Shown: positions 22,286 through 31,250 of the stretch, one piece after another | Layout: every line of letters starts with the position of its first letter | Position numbering within the stretch: position 1 is the first letter of the stretch | Assembly (NCBI GenBank): GCA_035772785.1 | Contig: JAOCPU010000018.1 | Coordinates: 124,001 to 188,000, forward strand | Source: Phlebiopsis flavidoalba | Lineage: Eukaryota > Basidiomycota > Agaricomycetes > Polyporales > Phanerochaetaceae | Reading direction: 5' to 3' | DNA: 64,000 bases | Notes under the pieces: model-generated | What the model was told of the DNA's origin: nothing | The model's database searches: none | Seen by the model: the letters and a program-made list of their open reading frames with translations, nothing else | Translations under genes and position numbers: made by a program

Positions 22286-22479
22286 CCAGAAGGCAAGCAT
22301 AGAACACAGCAAGAGCTCCCCCGGATCCGAACTTGACAAGAAATTGAAGAATATTACTTAACATGTCGTGCGCAAAATAACAAGTTCGTCAGGTCTATAT
22401 CTGAGTCTGCCGAGATCATGTAATTTCTTTGTAAAATGCTATTTGTCCTGTTTGAACTTTCAATACAAGTTCTGCTTCG

Positions 22480-23334
22480 AGGGATTTACGTGCCAAAGCT
22501 AGGCAGACTCGCTTTGAAGCGAGGGAAATTTTGTGAGAGGGCGGTAGGGCCTGAACCCACACCACAAGATATAGTTAGCCGTCCAAGCGGCACTTCAAAC
22601 AGGCGGCAGCCGCCCCTGCACGAACGCGAGGAGCTAAATACAAACTCCAAATGTTCGGCGCACCCAAATCGCCATGACTGGGGCACCTGAAGAAATACGA
22701 GACGTACCTCTTGCCGGCCCACATACAAACAGCGTGGTTTAAGCTCACCGTACGATGTGCGGTTCCCGTCCGTGCGGCCGCCCGACTATGCTCCCCTGGA
22801 CAAGCTTTATCATCATCACAGCCGTGTCTCTTCCCAGCTACCTGTGCAGAAGAACCCCTTGCTTTCGTGCCGCCTGCGCCTGAGCCTGTCGGCGGCGGAG
22901 CACCTCGAGGGCGCGCTCGGGACGCGACGATGGGCTCGAACGAGCCGTACAGCGCGGCGTCGAGGTCGCCCGTGGTTAGAGTAGATGGCGCCGTACCCGG
23001 TGACGAGGAAGCCATCTCTCGATATCATGCGGGGCCGATGCGCGCGGGCAGAAAGGGTGTGCGCGCGAAAGCTGCTCTCGACGGGACGCGGGGGCGGCGG
23101 TGCAGCGTGGGCTCGATGACGCAGTGGGCGTCGTGGCCGCTATGCGAGGGTTAATGCAAATGCCAAGGACGATGGCCTCAGGCTGGTTGAGGCGCGTGCC
23201 GCGGGCGATGCGCTTCTGTGCGAGGAAGCTTGCCTGGAAGAAAGGGCGGTGAGCGCGGCGTGGGAGCGCAAGGACGCGGTGCACGGTGCCTAGTAGATGT
23301 GAAGCTGTCCCTCTTCCCTGGAAGAGAGACGCAT
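22480..23334 (-). pseudogene. Urease N-terminal part (gamma and beta regions), inverted fragment
   Basis: The minus strand from an ATG at 23334 reads MRLSSREEGQLHIY, a fungal urease start. It continues SFLAQKRIARGTRLNQPEAI (gamma subunit core, 23170-23235), then after frame changes an EPTLH...VP stretch. DGFLVTGYGAIYSNHGDLD and DLDAALYGSF (gamma-beta junction, 22935-23020) follow, then a beta-like segment with GRQEVRLVFLQV near 22700 and an Arg/Ala-Gly-rich CRGGCRLFEVPLG near 22590. Similarity fades near 22480-22560, and no alpha domain follows. The alpha domain is on the other strand at 1-2050. This is therefore either the displaced 5' half of that gene, split by an inversion, or an extra partial copy. 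The 3' end of the duplicated PAM2-like unit lies within about 200 bases of the breakpoint. Identity is good; cause and expression are unknown. Confidence 0.78.
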
Positions 23335-24311
23335 AGCGGTGGTCACAGCAACGATGGAAAGAGAAGTAGAGCTGCTACTGCGTCCCAGTCAATGATGAAT
23401 TTCGTGGGATAAGATAGCAAGCCGTTCCGGTCCATATCTGGCTGCGGCACCGGCCGGCCCCCGCTGCGCCCCCCCCCCCCACCGTCGATCTTGATCACGC
23501 CGAGTCCAGGCCTCCATGCTTACCACCACCTATCCGCCCCCCAATAGCACTGGTGCCTGCCCCTGTGCAATACAAGTGCTATTGCCACTCCGCGACAGAG
23601 CACGGCTGGACCATGACAGATCGACAAGAAGACAGCGACTCAGTGCATTACGGAGCATCCGTGCGAGTCGAGTTGGCCGGAATCACAGCTGTGATGCGTT
23701 TCGCCTTTCGCCATGCCTCGTACGTGTGCTATCTTCTCGCTTGACTGATTGTTCCTCTTGCGCGAGACCCCAGACGATGTCTATCAGCCTTTGCCAGCGA
23801 CCGCGCTGGTTGGCTGCTCGGACCCATGCCGACCGCCGTCGCGGTCATTGATGGGTATGCACCAGAAAAACAACAGCACAATTGGAGGCGATGACTGGTC
23901 GCGAGATATTGGCGCCGCTTCCCGAGATGAAGTGCTCCCTTTGTGGCAGTCTAGGTGTATCCGGGACATGTTGCACCGCTCCCTTGTTCCCATGGGGTCT
24001 GCTGTGCCGCGGGTACATAAGCCCCTCGTCCTCCTCGCACTGCCCCCCTTTCGCTCCCACACCCTCTCCGCTCGTGCCCTTTCCGCAGGCCGACAACCCA
24101 GCCGCTCGGAGAGCGAGCCACAGCCCTGCCCGGAGCCAATCCTCGATCGCGTCTCGGCGACGGCCGGCGAAGCCGCGGGTGTCCTTAGCGCCGTTAATAT
24201 AGAGTGCGGTCATCGCCAGCTGGCCACTGACTCCGTCCGCGGCGTCCGCTTCCTGCCCTCATCACGTCTCCCGTTGCCCATCAGCGCGTCGCAAGTCGCA
24301 GTGTTCTTTCG
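23335..24311. other. Intergenic region with 12-C run and promoter-like sequence
   Basis: This includes a run of twelve C's (23469-23480) and GTACATAAGCC at 24013-24023, a possible TATA-like element for the gene at 24312. Plus-strand open frames at 23516-24342 show no recognisable family. The segment upstream of 23334 would be the native promoter of the inverted urease start. Confidence 0.4.
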
Positions 24312-24968
24312 ATGCCCGGAGTCGCCCTTGCGCCCCTTTTAAACGGGCCCGTGCCTGCGCCCCGCAAGCGCACCATGTCCTTCTCCGCCCCCCAGCCAGC
24401 CAAGCCGCCGCGCGCCGCCGCCCTCGCCCGCTCCGCGTCGTACCTCTCCCTCGCCGACATGCAGCCCAAGCACCACACCAAGCCGGGCATGTACTCGGCG
24501 CACCGCCACGACTCCGCGCCGCTCGCGCCGCGTACGCACACATCCCGCGCCAGCCGCGCGAGCGCCGCAAAAGCCTCCCCCGCGGGCCCGCCAGCGAGCG
24601 CGCCGTGCTCACCATCACCCCCAAATCGCGCCTCCCGCGCGCCGTGCCGCCACCCGCGGCCCGCACCCATACTATCACCACCGCCGCCGCCAGTGCAGCA
24701 GCAGCGCACACACTTTCCGCGCGCGAAGCCCGAGCCGGAACCTGCTGCGCATCGCGATCACGACGCGCATGCGCATGTCGCCCGAGGGGCAGAAGATCCT
24801 GCACATGGGCCCGCGCCTCGCGTTCTCGATCTACTGCGCGACGAAGGAGCTCGAGCAGATCGTCGCACTGCGCAGCGCGAGCGCGAGCGCGACGTCGACA
24901 TGGACATGTGTGGCGAGCAGCCGGCGTGGGCGCTCGCGGAGGACTGGGAGATGGTGGATTGCTGTTAG
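24312..24968 (+). CDS. Hypothetical fungal protein
   Basis: No family recognised. The N-terminus reads MPGVALAPLLNGPVPAPRKR then TMSFSAPQPAKPPR and LARSASYLSLADMQPKHH. RSASYLSL is a possible phosphorylated or 14-3-3-type site. A Ser/Pro-rich middle follows (ERAVLTITPKSRLPRAVPPP in another frame near 24598-24655). A better-conserved-looking segment is LLRIAITTRMRMSPEGQK then ILHMGPRLAFSIYCATKELE (24740-24865). The end reads DVDMDMCGEQPAWALAEDWE and VDCC with a TAG at 24966-24968. At least two frame changes are needed, as elsewhere in the window. An alternative start is the ATG at 24374. The shape, a disordered half plus a compact helical half, is all that can be said. Confidence 0.5.
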   Translation: MPGVALAPLLNGPVPAPRKRTMSFSAPQPAKPPRAAALARSASYLSLADMQPKHHTKPGMYSAHRHDSAPLAPRTHTSRASRASAAKASPAGPPASAPCSPSPPNRASRAPCRHPRPAPILSPPPPPVQQQRTHFPRAKPEPEPAAHRDHDAHAHVARGAEDPAHGPAPRVLDLLRDEGARADRRTAQRERERDVDMDMCGEQPAWALAEDWEMVDCC

Positions 24969-25777
24969 TCGCGGGGAGGCGGGGCTGGCACCTCGATGGC
25001 TCTCTCGAACGCGACACCTCGAAATCCGGTTTTCTGTTTCTTTTCTGTCACATGGAAATTCTCTTTGCTCCTTTTTTTGTTTAGGCTTATCATTATCCCC
25101 TTCGTTTTCCCGTACACCCTCGTTTCTCTCTGCTCTACCCTATAGCGGCCCCTCGCAGGACGGACTCTGTATCTCGTAGACCAAGCTGTAAAAACCCCCA
25201 ACTGTATCACCACCGCCTCGCCCAATATCATTCTTTCCCACCCAGTGCTGATGAAATAGCCTGCGCCGTGGTGGCGTCGCGGCCACCCTGGGAAATCGCA
25301 TCACCCAACCCCATCTGACGGCCTGCACCGATCAGACGGTCGCTGACCGAGCTGGCGTCGTGGCGAATGATGCATCATGCATCACCCCCGCCATTTTTCT
25401 CTCTTTCCATAATCAATAGAGTTGGAAAACCGGATCGCAAGTCAACACTGCCCCGGGAGAACAGTACACCCCGGCCTCGCGAACCCGGGCGCGACCGCAC
25501 CCGCCCGCCCGACGCAGCACCCGCGATGTCACAGGCACCGACGCTTTGCTGGCACACACTAGCGACGCAACGCGGCGGTCGAGGCCCGTGGAGCGCAAGG
25601 CCGTCGTGGCGTCAGGCGCGCGATGACGCGGATCACGTGGCGTGCGAGATGCGGGCTGCCCCTGGTCGCGCGCGTCGGGGTGCGCCCTTTTTTGATATCC
25701 GTCTCCTTCTTTCTGCTCCTGTGCCTGTGTATGTGCTAATCCTGCTCCATTGAGAGAGTCAAATTGGTTTTGGTTGT
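24969..25777. other. Intergenic region
   Basis: T-rich 3' flank (25020-25090), then a GC-rich stretch (25440-25700) without a readable gene. It should include the promoter of the phospholipase gene. Confidence 0.4.
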
Positions 25778-28700
25778 ATGCTGGTGAGGTTTGTGGCGCG
25801 TGTTGCGCTGCAGAGGCGGGTGTGTTCGGACGCGGTGAGGCGGCGGGGTGAGTCGTGCTCTTTGCAGATGTTCTACCAGTGGTGTGTGCTGATTCTGGTG
25901 TGTAGCGTCTAGGTCAGTTTTGCTCGCGGGCGCGGCGGGCGGTGTGCTTGGGGGTGTTGTGGGTCAGAAGCGGCTGTATGCAGATAGTCACAAGAAGGAC
26001 GATAGGTTTGAGGAAGTCGAGGATGAGGTGGGTCGTGGTGGCTGTAGGGCTGCTGCGCTCGTGCTGATGGTCTCCAGTTGGATGAGGATGAAGAGGAGGA
26101 TCTCGACGATGAGAAACCGCCAGATAACGAATGGGTGAGCCTCTCGTCCCACCCACCACACCTCGGTACTGACTGTCCATAACAGAAGGTACGCCCTCGC
26201 TACACACCCAAAACCCCACTCCTAACAACCCCCACCCAGCTCCCCTTGTGGTGGCAAGGCCTCGACTTTCTCAAACCTACCTGGTCCGCACCCACCGTCT
26301 CCGCCGCGCTCGCCGCGCTCTCCTGGCCGCGCACATCCCTCGACTTCACCGCCCTCCGCGGCCAGCTCTCCGCGTTCCTGCTCGAGCTCGCCGGCGGGCC
26401 CGGCTCGCTGTACGCGGACGTCGTCGGGCCGGCCGCGCGCCCCGATCCGCGCACGCACCCCGAGGTCGAGTGGGACGCGGAGGTGCGGTTGGGTGAGGAG
26501 CTGTGTGTCGCGGAGCGCGCGTTCGTGAGGGAGCGCAGGAGGGCGCTGCGGGCGCCGTTTGCGAGGTTGATGGGCGTGCGCGAGGAGGAGGTGGACGAGC
26601 GGGATGTGCCGGTTGTTGCGATTGCGGGGTCGGGCGGAGGTGTGGTGCCTTCCTGTATGCGTGTGTGTGGGGCTGACGTTGCGACAGGGTACCGCGCGCG
26701 ATGTTGAATACGATTGGCTCGCTGTGTGGCGCAGAGGCGAGCGGCGTGTTGGGCTGCGTGACGTATACGGCGGGGGTCTCGGGTGCGTGTTTCTTGTTGC
26801 AAATCGGCGGACGCTGCTCATATGGCTGCATTAGGCAGCTGCTGGGCCCTGGGCGCGCTACACTCGGGCGTGGCGGGGTCCTTTTTCTGCGTTTGACGCG
26901 GCGCGACACCTCAAGGAGCGCATTCAGACGAGCTACCTCGATATGGCGACGCTAGACGCATTGGTCACACCTCCAACAAATAAAGTGCGTTCACCCCATC
27001 CCCCACCCGGGTGCAGAGGCTCACCGCGATTGATTAGTACCTCCTCGCGAGTATTTTCATACACCCTCGCCGCGCCGTTTTCTCACAGCGCCATCGCAGT
27101 ACTCGCTATTGCAGAAAGCGGCCGGCCCCAAGGGGCGTGGTGTCCCTCGTTGACGTATACGTGCACGCTTCTAGGCTCGCGAATCCTCGTGCCGTCCGAC
27201 ACGCGCCGCCTGGACCCGCAGCAGCTGTCCCTGCACCTGATGCGCCGGGGGCTCGACCGGGGCCAGCTCGTCCGCTGAATACCCATATTCACGGCCATCC
27301 AGCACGGTGGGGTCCCCCTCGCTATTGTCCTGCGCGCGCTGACAACGACGAGCAGCGATTCCCCCCCCGTTGCTATCCAGGCGATCCGGGAGCTGCAGTC
27401 CGAGAAGGAGAAGACGCGAAGCGTCGATGCGGGCCGCCAGCGCGCGGTGCTCGGGCAGGCGCAGGCGGTCGTGTCCGACAAGGCGGGCCGCATTCCTGTG
27501 GTACGAGGTTCACGCGCGGTACGAGATTGGGTGTGACGAGATCGGAGGTATTTTTTTTTTTGCTGCACTCCTATATGCGCCCGTGCGATTCTGCGTAGGG
27601 CTCACGCAGCCGGGCTAGCTAGGCCTGGATACCGTCGTGGGCCTATTGGGCGCGAGTTCTTAACGGGCCAGAGCACGGTACGCGCAGGTAGTTGCCGTTG
27701 GTATTGTTTGCTTGCTGTGAAACGGTTGATGGCTGCTTTACAGCCAGGTGGCCCTGTGGTGCAGTACTAGCCTTGAGCTTGGGCTTTACTATTCTCGCGG
27801 GGTATGCTCTCATTTCTCTCTCAGCGCACCACTCTTGGCTTAATAACGCCCGCAGGATATTCGGATCTAGTCCCGCGCTTACTGCGCGTCATTAAAGGCC
27901 AGGTGGCGATCGCCTCGGCGTGCACCAAGGATGTCGGCTTACCGCGATTGTGTCACAGCTCTACTTCCGAGAGATCAGCGACGCTGGAGCTGCTTCCCAT
28001 CGCAGCTATACAACTGGCTGACTCGAGATTGTGACAGAGAACGGCGTGGACCGGGAGCTGATCCATCCAGTTTGCCAGATCAGGTGGGTGCGCCGCGCTG
28101 ACCTCCCATGCTTTGCTCTTGTGACGACACCATCATCAAGAGTCCCGAATTTCCTGAAAGGCCACTGACGCGCACAGCTGCGCTCGGCAGCCCGCGGACT
28201 CGTCCGAGCAGGGAGTACATGAACGTTTATTACTTTAAAATCTTAATACTGCTTTTGTGGTATTTTTTTTTTTTTTTTTAGGTTTCATGTTATTGGGATT
28301 TATTAATGTATGAAGATTTATTGTTTAATATTTTCTAATTTATTGGGTTTTAATTTTTAATATTATGATATATAAATGTTTTCTTTTTAAATTAATGCGT
28401 CATGTCACTTGCTATAATATAATATTTTTTATCTAACAATATACTTTGTAAGGCATTAATGAGTTTTGTTTTATTTTTTACTTAAAGATTTATTTTATCT
28501 ATGTAAAATAGTGTTTATGATTTTGTTAATGCTGATTTGTATGAATTATATATTATATATATATAACTTGTTATTATATATCTTTTTTTTTTTTTTTTTA
28601 TATCTATATTTTTATGTGTGCGCGTAATTAACAGCGGCCGGACGCCCTCGCTGACACTGGCGCCCGTCGTCTGTGACAGGATGCGGGAGGTAAACAGTCG

Positions 28701-29823
28701 CGCTGTCAGCCGTCGCAACAGGGCACACTGGGGTAGCTGACGCTCCGCTACATCCGGTCAGCGGAACTCCAATAATCCCCCTAACACTACTTCTGCCGCT
28801 TCTTCCGGCGGAAACGTGGACTGCATAAATCGCCCTCGACGCTGGAGCGCGGGATTCCCAGGTTCCGTACGACGGCCCCATCACACTGTAGCTGCGTCTG
28901 ATGGCCATCTGGGCCGTGTCCAGGATCTATTGATTTACTTCGGCCGGCAGAGGGTAGCTCCAGTGTGAGCGAGCCCCGCCGCTGAATGTGCAACCCCTGC
29001 TGAGTGCATTTCTCATGGACCCAGAATTGGCACGCCAGGCGTGGCCTGCGCACATGGCCCCGCGGCGCACAGCTGGCCCGCCGAAGTCCACACCCCGCAC
29101 GACACGCATCCCCGTGATGGCGCGGAGGACGACGACAGCGACGAGCAGGTCGCAGGATGACAGCGAGGCCGACGCCGCGAGCCGCAAGCTCGCCGAGAGC
29201 CAGGAGGTCGGCGCTCGCGTGAGCAGACTTCCCGGCGCGACAGCACCGAGGCGCGGCGGATCCCCGAGCGTAAGTACCTCTGCGCTGTTGGCTAACATCC
29301 CCGACGGCTGACGCGAACTTTGACAGACGAACGAAGACGCGCTTTGCCGCGCGGCGAAGCGTTTTCCGCGCGTGCGAGGTTCTGGATCGGGTCCTCGGAG
29401 AGCAACGAGAGCGACTCGTCGCGCCTCGACGACCTCGACGAGGACGCGCTCCTGCGGCGCGACGGGATGGGCGTCGTGTACATTCCCGCTTGCGCCGAAT
29501 GAGGCGCGCCGTGCCGGGGCTTTCGAGCCGACCCTTTGTGGTGTCGACTGTGTGCGGCGCGAGGTCAACGGGCGGAGGAGAGCCAGGCGCTGCTGCTGGA
29601 CGTTGCGGAGCTCGTGCGTGTGTGCGCGGGCCTTTTTTCGCGGCAGGTGGTGACTTTGAGTCCACCCAGGCCAACTTTGTGGACAGCCGCGAGAAGATCG
29701 TGAGGCTGCTGCGGCTTCTGGCTGATATGGATGCGGAAGCGGCGCGAGCGGTTGCGCGCCGAGTGGACGACCGGCTCGCTCGAGCAGTTCCATCACAATA
29801 TACGGCACCACAGTGGCTTTTGA
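25778..29823 (+). CDS. cPLA2-type phospholipase/lysophospholipase, possibly mitochondrial
   Basis: Patatin-fold lipase of the cytosolic PLA2 family with a Ser-Asp dyad. The ATG at 25778 opens a basic presequence (MLVRFVARVALQRRVCSDAV), then an intron and a Gly/Ala-rich hydrophobic stretch (LLAGAAGGVLGGVVGQKR), suggesting mitochondrial import or a membrane anchor. An acidic linker (LDEDEEEDLDDEKPPDNEW) and LPLWWQGLDFLKPTWSAP follow. The oxyanion motif is VAIAGSGGGYRAM (26618-26705) and the nucleophile motif is GVSGSCWALGAL (26775-26855). Then come TSYLDMATLDALVTPPTNK, DVYGTLLGSRILVPSD and YEIGCDEIGAW, with the domain's later parts at 27800-28200 and 28770-29500. The C-terminus reads DFESTQANFVDSREKIVRLL and EQFHHNIRHHSGF with a TGA at 29821. 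Very AT-rich DNA (28222-28630) sits where the segment with the catalytic Asp should lie. Otherwise the protein follows the family. Confidence 0.9.
28222..28630. other. Very AT-rich insert inside the phospholipase gene (possible NUMT)
   Basis: About 400 bases estimated by eye at below 20 percent GC, with abrupt edges in DNA of about 60 percent GC. It holds two 17-T runs (28263-28279 and 28583-28599) and (TA)n tracts (28545-28580). No open frame is meaningful. Its composition resembles fungal mitochondrial intergenic or intronic DNA. It could be a nuclear mitochondrial insertion, an AT-rich intron or an assembly join; the sequence alone does not decide. Confidence 0.8.
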
Positions 29824-30118
29824 GAGGCCGGCGGCGGTGCGCGGCGGGGGGACACACTGATACAATCTATTGTTCGTACAATTCACACACACGAGGGCTA
29901 ATTGTCGTGTACATGGATCCGACGCAGAAATGAGACTACAATGATACAGCTAATGCAACAACAGGGCTTCTAGACGGAAAGAAACTGTGCGCGTCGGACG
30001 CGCGCGCTGCGCGCGCACGTCACGCTCACCGCAGTGACGCCAGGGGGTGTTTGCGAGCGGCCGCCATCTCCTCCGCGTTCCCACCCACCGGACTAGTCCG
30101 GTCCTGCACTACGTGTGA
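29824..30118. other. Intergenic region between convergent genes
   Basis: No gene. It holds the 3' ends of the phospholipase gene and of the minus-strand gene that follows. A GC palindrome-like stretch (GCGCGCGCTGCGCGCGC) lies at 30000-30016. Confidence 0.4.
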
Positions 30119-31250
30119 TCAGAAAGGACTGCCCGGCGGCGCCGGCATCAGCACTCGCAACGGGACAGATGCGGGGCGCCAGCACGCACCGAGCGGTATC
30201 GACAGATGTTTTTGTTGGCCGGCTTGAAAGCGCTGATGTGGTCGGGGCTTTTTAGCACACATTCGCACGGGCGGAGGCGCGGACGGGACAGGTGGCGGGT
30301 GCGCACCGTTGTAGGCTTGAACGCGGTGGGCGTCGACAAAGATGGGATAGTTCATATGTCTGTCCTCGCGCGAAGACGAAGCTGCTGAGCGCGGCGACGT
30401 CCGTCGGTGCGTTGTTGAATATTGCCCTCGTCCGCGAAGGTGACCACCTTGACCGTCCGCTCGCTCGCGGCGATCTCGGACAGGTGCTCGAACACTCCTG
30501 TGGCACGGCTACGCGCGGAGACGCCAGCGCGAGAAGATGAAAAACAGAGGCTCAATTAATTATATTGCGCCGGCAAGCATGGAGCAAGATACGCATAACC
30601 CGACACACCACCTATCGCTCCGCAAACACCCCGCGAATGAGCGCGCTGTGCGAAAGAACGAAAGCACCCCACTCACGTCGCCCAAAAACTCGACGACCAA
30701 CAGCTTCGCGCTGCGCCAATCGTCCTTCGTCCCGCGGACCCTCACAAACGGCGCGTCCGCGTCAAGCCACGCACAGTTCGGTCGACCGCCTGCCCCTGCA
30801 GCGGGCTCGTCCACCCGGGGCGCATGAACGGCGGCGGGCCCTTGCGCAGCTGCTGAGTGCTCGTAGCAATGGCTACCCACGGTACGGCAGCTGCTTTTTC
30901 GCGCGCAGGGGCCTCGAGCACGCCGGTACGGTCGTGCCGCCCGCTTGAACTCGCCTGCATTGTCGTGCGGTCAGTGAGTGCAGGGCGCAAGACGCGGGTG
31001 GGTGGGTAGTCACTCAGCGCGGTGTTCCATTTTGGCTGGTAGGGAGTATCGTCATTACAGGGTAAGGTTTGGGTAGGCGAGAGGGGACTGACATTGGTTC
31101 CCACTTGTCTTCGTCATAGCGTCTGGAACGGCGTCCATATGCTGGTGCGGTAGTCCTGCATTGCAGCGGCCTCGGCGGGGGGAGCATGAACTCGCGTTGG
31201 GCGGCGGCATAGGGAGTAGTTATGAAATGTTCCAGAGGGGGGTACGGCAC
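30119..31250 (-). CDS. Hypothetical protein
   Basis: Not recognised but coding-like. From a possible start near 31250 the minus strand reads MPYPPLEHFITTPYAAAQRE, then RRSRRYDEDKWEPM (31085-31140), SWVAIATSTQQLRKGPPPFM (30820-30880) and LDADAPFVRVRGTKDDWRSA with KLLVVEFLGD (30685-30770). An intron (GTGAGTGGGG to CCACAG, 30680-30503) follows. It then reads VFEHLSEIAASERTVKVVTF, ADEG and, one frame over, IFNNAPTDVAALSSFVFARG (30360-30500). A basic Pro-rich tail ends at 30119. The alternation of beta-like and helical segments around KLLVVEFLGD suggests a folded domain of alpha/beta type. I cannot name it. Frame slips prevent a dependable full translation. Confidence 0.45.

Noticed and set aside
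26200..26909. Long Arg/Pro-rich minus-strand open frames
   Set aside because: Shadows of the GC-rich cPLA2 exon on the plus strand, which carries the GSGGGYRA and GVSGSCWAL motifs.
28787..29892. A 356-residue and a 321-residue minus-strand open frame
   Set aside because: Complement of the C-terminal cPLA2 exons; composition is Arg/Ser-biased and no motif is present.
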